Source of the DNA: Cudoniella acicularis
Lineage: Eukaryota; Ascomycota; Leotiomycetes; Helotiales; Helotiaceae
Assembly: GCA_013054445.1 (NCBI GenBank)
Contig: JAAMPI010000328.1
Location: 1-43,072, forward strand
Length of the DNA: 43,072 bases
Direction: 5' to 3'
In this document: positions 22,629 to 34,185 of the stretch, piece by piece
How positions within the stretch are numbered: the first letter of the stretch is position 1
Layout: each line of letters opens with the position of its first letter
The notes under the pieces: model-generated
Seen by the model: the letters and a program-made list of their open reading frames with translations, nothing else
Databases searched by the model: none
What the model was told of the DNA's origin: nothing
Position numbers and translations under genes: made by a program

Positions 22629-23770
22629 GTTTTTGATGAATTCTAGGCGACTGATAACTGTCGAGTTCGTCCAAAATTGTTATGCTATCCTTGAGGATAT
22701 AGGTAGCGTAGCTTGAGTAAGCTGGGCTGAAGGAGCGGCTGCAAGAGCGGATGCACGGGAGGATGTATGGGCGGGTGCATCCGAGGCCAAATCGGAGTTT
22801 CGGACGAATCACAGTCAGCTCTTGGGGCAATTTACGACACGACCAATATTAAGGTACTGAATTGTACTCACTGTTTCAATATTGAAATGTTTCTAACCCA
22901 TAAGCTAGGATTGAAAGGATCCTGCGTGGGCACTATTAGCACTCGGATTCCAAAATCAATTGATCGAGGCCTTTGTATTAAGTGAGAGCTGAATAGATTT
23001 GAATTTGATTTGCTTAAGTTACGAGTGGACCAAAATTTATTTTCTTAAAGGGTCGTTGATGCAGGGCACTCCCCGTGGCTTGGGAAGACGGGGGTTGTAA
23101 GGGAGTTTGTTAGGAGGGCTGCTAGCGAGGTGGTGGGTTGAGGAGGAGGGTTGAGTGGTTTGATAGATTTTGTGATGGGAGGGTTGGAGGATAGAATTTT
23201 GAGTTATATTGAAGTGTCGCAGACTTGTGTAAAACTTGAAAAGCGTCAAACAGTCACAAGGGAAAGAAATTCCTGCACATTAGATTCAATTCTTCAAATT
23301 CCTCGTAGTGAAACAATACGCGCGGAATGTGTTGTGTGCGGACCGAAACTCGTCAGAAAGTCAAAGGGGGGCTGTCCACGTGATCATGGTCCGAGCTCCA
23401 TTATCACGTGTAAGTTCGATCGCTTACAGAACGCGCTAAATTTCAGGCCTAAATTTCTTGGAAGTGTCTAGGTCCGGGCCTTCGCAATGACGTTGCAGTT
23501 TGGAGCTTCCTTTGAGCTACCTAAACAACACACGACTTCCACGCAACCCTTCTTCCTCCCCTGAACACAACCTCTCCGTCTTACGACATTGCGTACGCCC
23601 TCTAGAAGACACCTTTCCTCTTGTGAGTATATCTTATCCTTTGTTCTAACAATCTCTTTCACCGCGAAAGTTTGAATGCAGTAGCCTGGTCAACAACTGA
23701 CCACATTCGAATAGGACACGATTCGCAGCACCGCCTCCCTCGAAAATAATAACAACACAAAGCCTTCAAG
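22629..23770. other. Intergenic region with BAP31-like promoter
   Basis: There is no convincing gene in this 1.1 kb. The last 400 bp should carry the promoter and 5' leader of the BAP31-like gene and hold an inverted CACGTG pair. The leader may contain a small intron (GTGAGT near 23625), but this is unproven. Confidence 0.5.
23377..23410. promoter_or_regulatory. Inverted pair of CACGTG E-box sites
   Basis: CACGTGAT at 23377-23384 and ATCACGTG at 23403-23410 face each other about 370 bp upstream of the BAP31-like ATG. CACGTG is the consensus of Cbf1/bHLH factors in fungi. Binding is inferred. Confidence 0.45.
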
Positions 23771-24611
23771 ATGACGCTCTACTACAGCCTTGTAAGTTGG
23801 CATCCCATTATTCTATCTTCTGATGGTAGTCTTTGTTCCCAATTTCAGCATATCCAAAATCTTTTGCGGGCCTCACGATGTGTAGACAAAACTGACATGG
23901 TTTAGGTCTTCCTCCTACTTGTGGCAGAGATGGCACTCTTCATGCTGCTCATCATACCCCTCCCATTCACGATCCGCCGAAAGATGTTTACCTTCATGTA
24001 CGTTTTCTGATGCCCCTCCACAACAATTGCTCATAACCTTCGCAGAAGCGAGAGTCCACTGGTTGCGAAATTACAATATGGGATGAAGATTACATTCATC
24101 TTCATCCTAATCCTGTTCATTGACAGTGTCAACCGTGTCTATCGCGTACAAGTCGAGCTTGCCGAGTCAAACAAGCAACAGGGCGGGTATGTAACCTTTT
24201 TCCAAATCACCAACTCTAAGCTAACAAACTAGTAGAGTTGCGGTCATGGGCCATGAGCGCATGGAGGTTCAAGCACGAAAATTCTACTCTCAACGAAACA
24301 TGTACCTCTGCGGTTTCACACTCTTCCTCTCCCTAATCCTCAACCGTACCTACACAATGATCCTCGATGTCTTGCGCCTTGAGGAGAAGGTCAAGAAGTA
24401 CGAAGGTGACAAAGCTGCTGGCGGAAAGGGAAGTGAGAAGCTTGCCAACGCTGGTAATGCTGGTGAAATTGGCAAGCTCCGAAAGGAATTGGAAGAGAAG
24501 ACCAGAGATTTGGAGACCTTGAAGAAGCAGACCGAAGGCTTGAGCAGAGAGTATAACCGATTGGGTGATGAGAAGAGCCCGGTTGATTCTACCCCAAAGA
24601 AGGACAGGTAA
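23771..24611 (+). CDS. BAP31/Yet-family ER membrane protein
   Basis: Predicted exons 23771-23791, 23906-23997, 24046-24186 and 24233-24611 give about 210 aa. BAP31-type proteins are ER membrane proteins that act in export and quality control of membrane cargo. Seen here: the N-terminal hydrophobic segment MTLYYSLVFLLLVAEMALF, a second segment in MKITFIFILILFIDSVNRVY, a third in YLCGFTLFLSLILNRTY, and the family block MEVQARKFYSQRNMYLCGF. A Lys/Glu-rich coiled coil follows (about residues 125-195). The final KKDR puts lysines at -3 and -4, a dilysine ER-retrieval signal. The first exon is only 21 nt. The last intron ends in TAGTAG, so splicing at either AG is possible and changes the product by one residue (GRVAV or GVAV). 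Introns are 114, 48 and 46-49 bp. Confidence 0.93.
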
Positions 24612-25132
24612 ACAATAATGAAGGCGTGAAATATGCAGCTAGTGTGAAGTGGTATCGCAGGGGTCGTTGGGGATTTGTTGGTGGGTCTTGGTGAAATTGG
24701 GAACTAATTTCATGGTTGCCAAAGGATGGGTGCGGTAGTGGCATATGATGATGCATCTGAGAAAAAGTGGTATTTTACGAGGCGTCGGCGGGATGAGTCT
24801 TTATTACCACGTGTTATAGTACTGAATGGATGTTCCTCCTACTCAAGGATGTGGCGCATCCCAAATCGTGAACGGATCAGCGTGGAGATGATTTGCCATA
24901 AAAAATGTATTGTATTGTATTGTATTCATAAGATGCAAATTGCATCAATCGCAGGTGCGTTTCCCCACGTGCCTATGAATGAAACTGCTGACGCTTTCCA
25001 CTTCGATATCATAAAATCCGTTACCTGACCTTGCTTACCGCTACGAAACCCTTCCCATTAATAGGAACATTCCTTTCACCTTTCCATCAACACCTAGTGT
25101 TGTTTCCCACTCCACTGACATCCAACCCCTGT
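24612..25132. other. Convergent intergenic region
   Basis: This lies between the stops of the BAP31-like and first DUF7918 genes, so it should hold both 3' ends. A plus frame at 24726-25028 begins with ATG but shows no domain. A TGTAT repeat sits at 24906-24925. Confidence 0.55.
24906..24925 (+). repeat. TGTAT microsatellite, four copies
   Basis: Four perfect 5-bp units in the convergent intergenic region. Confidence 0.85.
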
Positions 25133-26466
25133 TCAATTCTGTCTAACAAAAAGTTCGTTCTCCTCGCCAGATTCTTCATCCTCACCAGTCAAATCAATCT
25201 GCAAAGGCTCTCCATTTCTAGCTCTAACCCTCTTGGCCCTGTGAGTCTCCTCGCCATCTTCTGTCTTGATTCTCTTCTCGCCCTGGGAACTGCCTCCCTC
25301 AACTGAGCCAGAAAAAGAAGCGCTACTGCCTTGACTATTTTCAGTCATAAGTGATGCCAAAAGAGCGCGTTTCTGCTCATAAGTGAGGCCGCTCGTTACG
25401 CTATTGGGATCGAAGCCTGGTATTGCTGCCACACTTGGAGCTCGTGGAGCTGAGGAAGCTGGCGTGGGAAACGGGATTGGGGACGGTGATGGAGACGGGG
25501 AAGGGGTTCGTGGAATGATTTGAAGTTGCTTAAGAGACTCTATTTAAACAGTTTTAGTAAGTGTAAAGCCAAAAACTGCCAGATGTTATAGAGAATTACC
25601 TTCTGATCGATACAGGAACTTAAATATCACAAGCGGATAATCTTCGCCGTCCAGCCTGTTCGTTCTCCAAACATCGCCTCTTTTTACCGTTGCCGGCTTA
25701 CTCAGTCTAAGCACGCATGCCAAATTAGCTTCTCGCTGCCAACGATATACCAGAAACGGATTTTGGAGGACGTACACTGTGCCGTGGCTCTTTGCGTCGC
25801 CACCCTTCAAAGCTCTCTCGGGTACACAAGTATCATCACCCTTTTCGGTCAAAAACTTTTTTGCGTCACCAGGAGTATCTCCACCTTTCTTGCCATAATC
25901 CGTACGCCAGACCGTGATTTCGATCAAACCGACCTTTTGCAGTCGTTGAGCTAGTCTTTGAATTTTGCCAGCTTCGACATCAGTGGAATCTGCTATTCTG
26001 TAAGTCTCCTCCTTTCCAATCGAAACAACCGCAGAGAATACAAGACAAGAAAATAAGGAAACTTACTTGTCTTTATCTCCACGAATCTGAATGTCTGCAA
26101 TTTGCAACCCTTTCCCTTTCCCTGTTTCACGCCACAAACCACATCTTCCCAAACACCATTCTGTTTCTTGACCGCCGGCCTAGCGGCTGTAGAGATCCAA
26201 GCGGGGACGCCATCTACACTGATATTAAAGACGGTCTTTGATCCCATTTTGTTGGAGTGAGGCGGAGACACGGCGACCTTGATGCTAAAATCTTGGTTGG
26301 TCTCTGACTTGATGTATTTTGAGATGGTCACTGAGGCTTTGTATTTATCGGCGTCGGAGTCGAGTATATCTGCCTCGGTTTTGTCCGGGTCGTCGTATTC
26401 GTACGCCGGATGGCCGTTGACTAGGATTTCGGCGGTGATGCCGGGGTGGAATGTTGCGATTGCCAT
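25133..26466 (-). CDS. DUF7918-domain protein (paralogue 1)
   Basis: Predicted exons 26466-26067, 25992-25600 and 25539-25133 give about 399 aa. The domain is fungal and of unknown function; no enzyme motif is seen. The N-terminal half holds a beta-rich domain: MAIATFHPGITAEILVNG, KYIKSETNQDFSIKVAV, then VEIKT before the first intron and GLIEITVWR after it. SHGT and GEDYPLVIFKFLYRSEG close the domain. The second intron leads into a Ser-Pro repeat, a predicted helix (YEQKRALLASLM), a basic stretch and an acidic end with IDLTGEDEESGEE from about residue 379. The basic patch suggests a nuclear location (inference). It lies in tandem with the next gene, which has the same domain order, intron 1 position and tail. 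Introns are 74 and 60 bp. Confidence 0.82.
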
Positions 26467-27078
26467 ATGGGAGGTCTAATTGGATGGGATAATCGGAGAT
26501 TGTTGAGGGGTATTTGGATTGCCTTCAAGAAAGGACAATTGGATTTGTTGGAAGATGGAATTGGAATACTTGTGAAGTTGATGGGTTGAAGTTGATGGGT
26601 TGAAGTTGATGGGTGAAGGTGATCGATAAGTGTTGAAGTCAAAGGCAGATGCAAAGAAGACGAAAGAGGAGGAGGAGCGGGGTAATTCTAGTGAATTAGG
26701 GGGCAACTCGGATGATTACTCTGGATCCCTAGTTCGTGAGTTGAAAGTGAGAGCATTATTTGACTTGAGCCTTTACAACTACGGGTCATCGAGACAAGGA
26801 ATTCTTGGGACTACATACTTGAGGGTTTAGTTATGTCTGATCATTTAACAGCTTTTCCAGATAGTAGGACTCTTCGATTAATCTAAACTTATTTTGACTG
26901 GCTTTTCGAAATGAGTTGCATTTGCGGCTACTATTTACAAGTATCTCCCTTCCACTATAATCATCATCCGCCTTAATGCTCAACGTTGCTTCCCCTAAAC
27001 CCCTTCAATATACGACCTCAAATGCCTCAACGCAAATGTCTCTTCAGCTCCATCCATCCATCCATTTGCCTTCTCCAC
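26467..27078. other. Intergenic region between the DUF7918 paralogues
   Basis: About 610 bp lie between the paralogue 1 start and the paralogue 2 stop on the minus strand. It should contain the promoter of paralogue 1. It carries a 14-bp tandem repeat just upstream of the paralogue 1 ATG. No gene was recognised. Confidence 0.6.
26577..26618 (+). repeat. 14-bp tandem repeat, three copies
   Basis: GTTGATGGGTTGAA occurs at 26577-26590 and 26591-26604, with a third slightly changed copy to 26618. It lies 110-150 bp upstream of the paralogue 1 start, in its likely 5' region. Confidence 0.85.
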
Positions 27079-28341
27079 TTAGTCAAAAACCACCACAGAA
27101 TCTTCATCATCAGTTTCAGTAAGATCAATAAAAACCTTGCTAATCACCTTCTTAGACTTCTTTCTGGGAGGCGTAGCTACGTTCTCAAGCCGTTCCTTCT
27201 TTATCATGTGCTCCTTCTTGACTGCTGTCTCCTTTTTAATCGCTGCTTCGCCGTCACCCCCGTTCTAGTCTTCCGTCAGAAAGATGTTTTAAATGGGCAT
27301 TTTGGATAATACTTACCGTCATGTTCAAGAACTCGGCTAGCTTTCTCTTCCTTCCTGGCGAGAGGCTTGTAATTTTAGCAGCTAGATCCGAAGCATCGGG
27401 AAGCTCTGGCTCTGGACTTGGGGTCGGAGTCGAGCGTACGATGTGCAGTTGTTTTAGTGCTTCTGTACGTATGTAAGAAATTTTTCCATGCTATGTAAGA
27501 AATAAGGCGTACCTTTAGAACGATACTTAAAGACAAAAACAGCTCGAGGATAATCATCCCCATCAATCTGCTCAATATCTCTCATTCTATAATTGACGTC
27601 GTGGTTAGCTGTGCCAAACCTAAGCGGTAAATACCAAGTCAGATCACTCTCGCCAAAAAATAATTAAAGTAGTATCACAAGAAGTTATAAGTTCGCAACT
27701 TACGTAGTCCCATGGGACTTTGCTTCCATCACCAAAGACTTCTCATGTACTTTGCCTGAAAAGTCGACGCCGTAATCTGGTGTTTCCTCTCGTGCTCGCT
27801 GCGCTGCAGTAGCTCCCCGATAAACTTCAACGATGATTTCTCCCACTTCTGACATTTTGTTCTTCTGCTCTTCGATTACTGAGTTTCTCATTCTCTCATC
27901 CGCTACCATACCAACACATTATTAGTAATAAACCCACCCAAGCAAAGCAAAGTAAAGCACAGCACCAAAAAAAAGGAAAAACTCACTAGTCTCAATCTCC
28001 CCAAACCTCATCTGCCTATACATAAAATCACCTCCCTGAGGATTCTCCACCAGCGGCCCGGCAACAAAATCCTCCCATTCACCACCGTCAAAATCGCCTT
28101 CACATAATAACGGTTCTCGAACCCATTTTCCGTCTACGAATACGCGGAAGATTAAGACTTCGCAGTCGAGTTTGAAGGGCGGTTTGGCGGAGACGTTGAC
28201 GGTGAAGGCTGCGTTAGTGGTAGAGGGGATGTAGCAGGTTTTGGTGATGAGGGCATGGTGCTTGGTTAGTTTTTGGGTGCGGAAGGTGAGGGCTCGTTGG
28301 CCGTAGCAGGCCGAAGATGGGGAGGTGTCTAAGGCGGACAT
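27079..28341 (-). CDS. DUF7918-domain protein (paralogue 2)
   Basis: Five exons are predicted (28341-27987, 27902-27704, 27619-27513, 27462-27317, 27264-27079), giving about 330 aa. All joins keep frame, and all donors are GT (GTGAGT, GTAAGT, GTACGC, GTAAGT). The N-terminal domain matches paralogue 1 in order: the MRFGEIET junction, VGEIIVEVYRG, KSHGTT, then IDGDDYPRAVFVFKYRSK. The tail has ALKQLHIV, a Ser/Pro/Glu stretch, a predicted helix, a strongly basic region rich in KK and KKE, and FIDLTETDDEDS from about residue 314. A basic region before an acidic hydrophobic tail suggests a nuclear regulatory protein (inference). It is divergent from BET2, with 531 bp between ATGs. It has two introns that paralogue 1 lacks. 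Confidence 0.8.
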
Positions 28342-28872
28342 GTTGTCTCAGATGGCGCTTAGATGATCCGAGAAAAATGATATTTTTGATAAATGATAAC
28401 TTTAATAAGAAAAATTGAGGCAAGAAAAGCGAGAGATCATGGATTCATGGGCTCATGAGATGGAAAAGATACATGTCTAACTTGGACTGAGATGCTACGG
28501 GATGTAGATAAAGAGATCCTGACGATTACCAATTAGGCCGTCGGTCGGGATTTGTTGAAACTCCGAGTGCCAAGACACGTGGCCGGCCTCGAGAAACTTG
28601 CCGCCGGACACTTATTCTGAGTTTGATGATGTTGAGGTTATTCCCACGATGTTTGGAATGAATTTAGAAGAGGTGTGACATGCAGGAGCTAGGTTTAAGT
28701 TGGATAATGTAAAAAATTAAGCCCTGTGGAAAGGGTGCAGTTAGAACAAGGCTAACGTGGCTTCTGATTGGCTGCGACTATGACACCACTGTGGATTATT
28801 GTCACAACATCATCCCCAAATCGCTTCTAGCAAACCTGCCGGTACCATACAAACTTCCTCACCTACTTCAAG
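28342..28872. promoter_or_regulatory. Divergent promoter, DUF7918 paralogue 2 / BET2
   Basis: This 531-bp region separates two outward-facing ATGs and should carry both promoters. TGATTGG at 28765-28771 is an inverted CCAAT box about 100 bp upstream of the BET2 ATG, a typical place for the fungal Hap/CBF complex. Binding is inferred. Confidence 0.5.
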
Positions 28873-30103
28873 ATGTCTTTAGTTTCCGGACCTGGCCGCC
28901 CAGACGCATCTGCTCTCCCAGAGGAGCTGCAGCTTGCCATTGAACCACATGTGAAATATATCCAAAGCCTCGACTCGGTATGTCCTGCTTCTCGGCTGCC
29001 TGTTTTCCCCCACTAACACCTCTTAGCGGAAAGACGAGCTCGAATATTGGCTTACGGAACACCTTCGATTAAATGGACTATACTGGGGCTTGAACTCGCT
29101 GCATCTTCTTGGCCGACCAAATGCGCTTCCTCGCGATGAAACGATAAAGTTTGTGCTGAGTTGCCAGGACGAGAATGGAGGATTTGGAGCTGCGCCGGGA
29201 CACGATGCGCATCTGTTGTATACCTGCAGCGCGGTGCAAATACTTGCTATGGTCGATGCGCTAGATGATCTTGAGAAGCTGGGCAAAGGGGAGGGCGGAG
29301 GAAAGCTTGCTGTTGGGAAATGTGAGGACTTCTGCTGATGCCTATCATTGCTTACATACTGATTGTGTTGCGGGAAACAGACATCGCGAGCCTCCAAAAT
29401 CGAGAAACGGGAACCTTTGCGGGTGACGAATGGGGGGAGAAAGATACACGATTTCTTTACACAGCTTTCAATTCCTTGTCGCTGCTACACCTGATGGAGT
29501 TGGTGGATATGCAAAAGGCCGTGGATTATATCGTTTCGTGTGCCAATTTTGATGGCGGATATGGTGTCAGCCCTGATGCTGAATCCCATTCTGGACAGAT
29601 ATTTGCTTGTGTGGGAGCATTGAGCATTGCCGGACGAATAGACCTGGTGAACTGCGATAAGCTTGGACGGTGGCTCAGCGAAAGACAGGTGGAAGCTGGT
29701 GGTTTGAATGGCCGGCCGGAGAAGGTTGAGGATGTGTGCTATAGTTGGTGGGTAGCAACGAGCTTGAAAATGATCGGCCGGTTGCATTGGATCGATGGCG
29801 CTAAGTTGACGGAGTTTATATTGAAGTGTCAGGTTGGTATAGATGATCCCAATGCGAAATTTCGCTGACATTTTGCAGGATCCGAAGGAAGGAGGCTTTG
29901 CAGACAGACCCGGCGATATGGTCGATGTTTTCCATACGAATTTTGGACTTGCTGGGCTTTCGTTGCTGGAGCATCCAGAACTTGAAGAAGTCGATCCTAT
30001 CTAGTAAGTTATCGACGTCAACCTTTCGAGGCTCTGCATACTGATCTGCGACAGCTGTATGCCAAGAAAAATCACTGAGCGAGTGCTTGGACGGAAAGAA
30101 TGA
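28873..30103 (+). CDS. BET2: Geranylgeranyl transferase type II (Rab GGTase) beta subunit
   Basis: Exons 28873-28977, 29027-29321, 29381-29832, 29879-30003 and 30055-30103 give 341 aa. With the alpha subunit and Rab escort protein this enzyme attaches geranylgeranyl groups to C-terminal cysteines of Rab GTPases, which are needed for vesicle traffic. The alpha-alpha barrel repeats appear as [69 protein letters not shown] and [20 protein letters not shown]. The zinc ligands are D251, C253 and H303, with the same spacing as in the mammalian beta subunit. Splicing at 29321/29381 restores KYIASLQNR. The last exon is tiny (49 nt), ending in TERVLGRKE. Introns are 49, 59, 46 and 51 bp. Confidence 0.95.
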
Positions 30104-31940
30104 TGGAATTTCCAAGATGAATAAAAACAATATCATGCCCGTAAACTCTACAATTCAGAGTAATCTCGTTGTAAGTGAATGAGTTGTGCGGTCTTTCGTA
30201 GTCTCTCCGAAAGGTCTCCTCAAGATCTCCTGCCATCTAATAACCTACTATCAAATTAATCGTGGTTGGAGGATACAAGGCAGGAGAAGACTAAGATTCT
30301 CCATTCATGAGAGTTATCAGACTTCTCAGTAGTTTGCTTTCTCAAAAATTGGTGATACATGAGCCTTGCCCAGTTGCACTTTCGCAGTTGCCATATGGCT
30401 GCTTTAGTTAGAACGCAGAGGTCTTGGTCGAGTTTTTCCATATCATGCGCAGAGTAATGTAGCCCAGTAGGTTTGCGTATATCATATTATTATAAGTCTG
30501 CCCAAATTCTGGGAAAGGTGCTTGATATTACCTTCAGACCCTTCCAACTCGAGCTGATACCATCACGTGATGGGTACTTTCCCCTCATTTCACAATACGG
30601 CAGGAGTCGAGGCAACGCGTCCCGCAAAAAAGTATTAGAGCTTCCGGTTGCGGTGCCTGAAGCATCGCAGATGTTTACATGCAAAAACTTTCACCTTCCA
30701 ACATCTCCCAAGCACCATTGTGACGCGTGTTGAGCAGCTGCACTTCCATCGTCCCTTCCTCTTTCCAACTTGAAAGAGAAGCTGGCATCGGTGCCACCTG
30801 CCGCCTGCAGCACCTCAACTTCGTCCTTTCCTCACTTTCCTTCTCTTCTTCATCTCTTCTCCCACTCTTTCCCATCGTCCACGCAGTACCACTCGAGCAA
30901 TCACTCTATCACTCTTGCTGCATGTCAATTGTCTGCGACTCGAATACGAAGCCATTGTCAATGAGCTCCAATTGCTTCTACACTTGGGCAACCAGTGTAC
31001 CCTGCTATTTCGACAGGTAGGTAGCCATCCTGCTTCCCTCCAGAAGCCGCGATGGCAGCCGTTGCTGACTTCCTCGTTCAAGCCGAACGACCACCACATC
31101 TGCGGTCTAAGAAAGAAGTCACGATAGCCTCCTTTCATTCTCGAGCAGTCGCAGAGAGCCATCCTTCCTGCAGTCACGATACAACACCACCGATTGCGGA
31201 TCATTCAGCAACTCTACTCTAACGAAAGCAGGAACTCCTTTTCGGGAGACTGCAAAGATATCAACTCTGCAGGTAAGCTTAGCACCCTAAATCCTCTCCA
31301 TCACTTGTATGCACAAAACTTCAATTGCACAATACGTACTCGATTGCACTGGCCGTGGTAGCGACAGCCTGGATTACAACCTCTGCCATCTCCGACGAAG
31401 TCATCCAGAAGAATTTGAGAACTCTGCGAAATCTGCCAGCATTCAGCAAGACTAGTCTTCCAAAAAAAAAAAAAACTAATTTAAGCTGTCGAATTGACGA
31501 TATCCTTCCCGTTCATACGATTCCCTCGTCAGCAGGTTTGGTTTGGACGAAACGATGTAAACCTTGCTCTGCAGTATTTTCGAGACTTCCGACGAAAACA
31601 GAGGCTCAATATCCTACAAAAGCACAGACATCCATAGGATTGCAGACCTTTCAACGATTGGCATTCAACTTCTATTGTTGGTCTTCATAATGGAGTCCTC
31701 AATTTCTACTTCACGGCTATTCCAATGTCTGCAATAACAAGTCTGGGTGAAACTCAACTTCACAACAAACTTCAACTCTACGGAGAGCTCTGGACGGGAA
31801 TTCACTTATAACATCTAACAGCAACTAAGATATTCACTAACCCTGGGAGAACCATCGCTTCCAATGAACCTCTTCACCTACATCTTTACCACTTCAGAAA
31901 ATCGAATGTGCTAACCATGCTTGGTTTGTAGGTATTCACG
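30104..31940. other. 1.8-kb intergenic and leader region
   Basis: No coding gene is supported. About 30730-30900 is strongly pyrimidine-rich, as in fungal promoters and leaders. A run of 13 A lies near 31463. Small open frames here lack domains, and several lack ATG. A possible leader intron is listed separately. Confidence 0.55.
31273..31931 (+). other. Possible 5'-UTR intron of the zinc-finger gene
   Basis: CTCTGCAG|GTAAGC at 31273 is a strong donor. GCTAAC followed by TTTGTAG at 31931 is a strong branch-acceptor pair nine bases before ATG 31941. Together they suggest a 659-bp leader intron, long for this genome. It is inferred from consensus only. Confidence 0.4.
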
Positions 31941-34185
31941 ATGCCTCCAAAGATGAAGCGCGAAAATACTGTCCCTCTATTATGCAGCCTCTGCCCGAAG
32001 AATCCTCAATTCTCAGACATTTCCCATCTTCTTACCCATATTTCTTCGAAATCACACTTGGCAAACCGATTCAAGCTCCAAATTCGTGCCCAGGCGGAAG
32101 AGGAAGCTAGAGATAAGCTTGAAAATTTCGACTTCTGGTACAGGACCCACAATCTTGATGGGCTTCTTTCAGAACGGTTGGCTATGAAAGAACAGAAGAA
32201 GGCTGCCAAGGATAAAAAGAATAGAGTATCCAATGGAGCTGTTCGCAGTCCTGTGAGTTCTATACCCTAACTCCCTCCCGGGTTCGAATTTGTGTTTCTG
32301 ACCTCGATACTGAGCAGGTTAAGAAAGAAGAGCCTGGAAAGGAGGTGGCGCTCGCAACCACACCCGTCTACAGAGCTCCTGTTCCTCGAATGCATCTCTG
32401 GCCTACCACAGGAGTTAGCAGAGCAACACCTGTTGCTGATGAATGGGCAAACAGTCAAGTCTACGAAACCCCTACTGCCACCCGTAGGGTTCCCAATTTC
32501 GAACAAAGTGATACCCCAGCTGCAGCAAACATGTTGGATCCCAAGTATGGTGCCTTTCCCTCCTCTTTACCAATATATTAACTCGGACTTCCAGATTAAC
32601 AACACCTTTCAAGCCCGAAGATGATGTTGTAACACAAAAGCTTACTGACAGTGCGAAATTGAAAGGCATCATTTGGCCAGGTATGGACTTGTTTGATTCG
32701 GCAACGCCTGAAATGAAGCGTATGAGAAACCAGCGCAAAGATGGCAATGTCCTTGAGCAGATGATGGCATTGTCTGCCGGCATCGAATCATCAGAGATCA
32801 GCTACTTTCCTAACGGAGAATTTAGGGGTTCTCGAGATATTTTTGGGCCACTGTCGGGGGAGAACAGTCCAGTATGTGCTTGAATCCCCTTTATCTATTT
32901 TTTCTTTTGGACAACATCATCCACGCGCATTGTTTGGCTTTTAGTACACAGATTATGTCACTTCTACTCTGCACTTGCGGACGTTTGATGAACAGCACCT
33001 TGACAGCTGTTGAATCTTTCGGTTGCTCATTGTGCTCTCTCCTATCTGTTTGTATCTCGGCTGTTGATTGGTGTGCCCTTATTCTGATTTCAATAACATT
33101 CGACGAAAACCACATTCCCCAAGTGGGCGCTCTTCTCATTGGATGTTACCGTGTTGATTCTTCGTCCTTTCAAGTAGCGGTGGCGGGAATTACAGTCGCT
33201 GCTGCCTCCCTCAGACCAAGTTTCATAACTCTGGGGATATCCCTAGCCCATAACTGACTTGGCATAGATCATGGAAAAGCAACCCTCTCCAAAGAAACGT
33301 CGAGTTCGCAAGCCAACATTTTCGGATGTCAATGGAAATGCCCCTCGCCTCCGAGCTCCACGATCCAGGAAGCCAACTGCTACGAAAAGCCCAGAAAAGC
33401 GGCCATCTTCATCATCCATGCAAGAACTTTCGACCCCCGGAGACCTCTTCTTGAAGCCTGCCCCAGCCCTCAATCCGTTGGCTGCCGCAACTTTTGGTCA
33501 GCAATTTGCACCGGTAACAGAGGAGGAAGATGAGTTCAGAATGACCATGGGTGGCGATATGAAGCAAAAGCGTTCATTTGGCATTTTTCAAGACGCGCCA
33601 GAGATCAGCCCAGGTACACACTCTATGGGAACTCCTCTTTCTCCACCACCAGCTAATTCAACATCCAGACCGAACGGAGAGCTCTTTGGAAGACCACCGG
33701 TATGTCTAATTCATTTTAACACTTCATTTACAGGCTAATAGTTGGTCTTCTTTAGCTTCGACTTTGCAAACCACGGGCTCCCACAATATCCGAACAATTC
33801 GACCTTTTCCAGCCTTATTTCCCCCACACCGGCACCCAAGACTTCCTCGATGCGCACTTATGGCAAAGAAAACCACAGACCCGACTTGTTGGATTATCAT
33901 CAAGCTCGGCGACCTGCGCCTGTTGCGACTCACATTTACCCACCACAATACTTCAATGACTCAACATTTAATCCTTTGTATCACGGAGGCTATACACGAG
34001 CTTTCTCTTATGGCGATTATCAACACGGTTTCAACGAGGATATGAAACCTTTAGGATATGGTTCAACCTTCCAAGGAGACTTCCGACAAGTTGCTCCGAT
34101 GACCCGAGCTTCTCAATCCCAAGGTCAACCTTCCAACTCAAACAATGAGGCCGGACCAAGCAACGGCATGCATTATGGAATGTAA
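31941..34185 (+). CDS. Uncharacterised protein with N-terminal C2H2-type zinc finger
   Basis: Predicted exons 31941-32252, 32318-32544, 32595-32871, 33268-33699 and 33742-34185 give about 563 aa. I recognise no named family. Residues 15-39 form one finger (C15, C18, H33, H39), followed by a Lys/Glu-rich helix. The middle has a Trp-containing MDLFDSATPEMKRMRNQRK helix that looks conserved. The rest is Ser/Pro-rich, with a basic PSPKKRRVRKP segment that could be a nuclear localisation signal. The C-terminus is Tyr/Asn/Gln-rich. A nuclear role is inferred. The 396-bp fourth intron is long. The last acceptor (AATAG, 33742) was chosen because it keeps frame; nearby CAG and TTTAG acceptors would shift it. 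The 3' end converges on MSH3. Confidence 0.7.
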
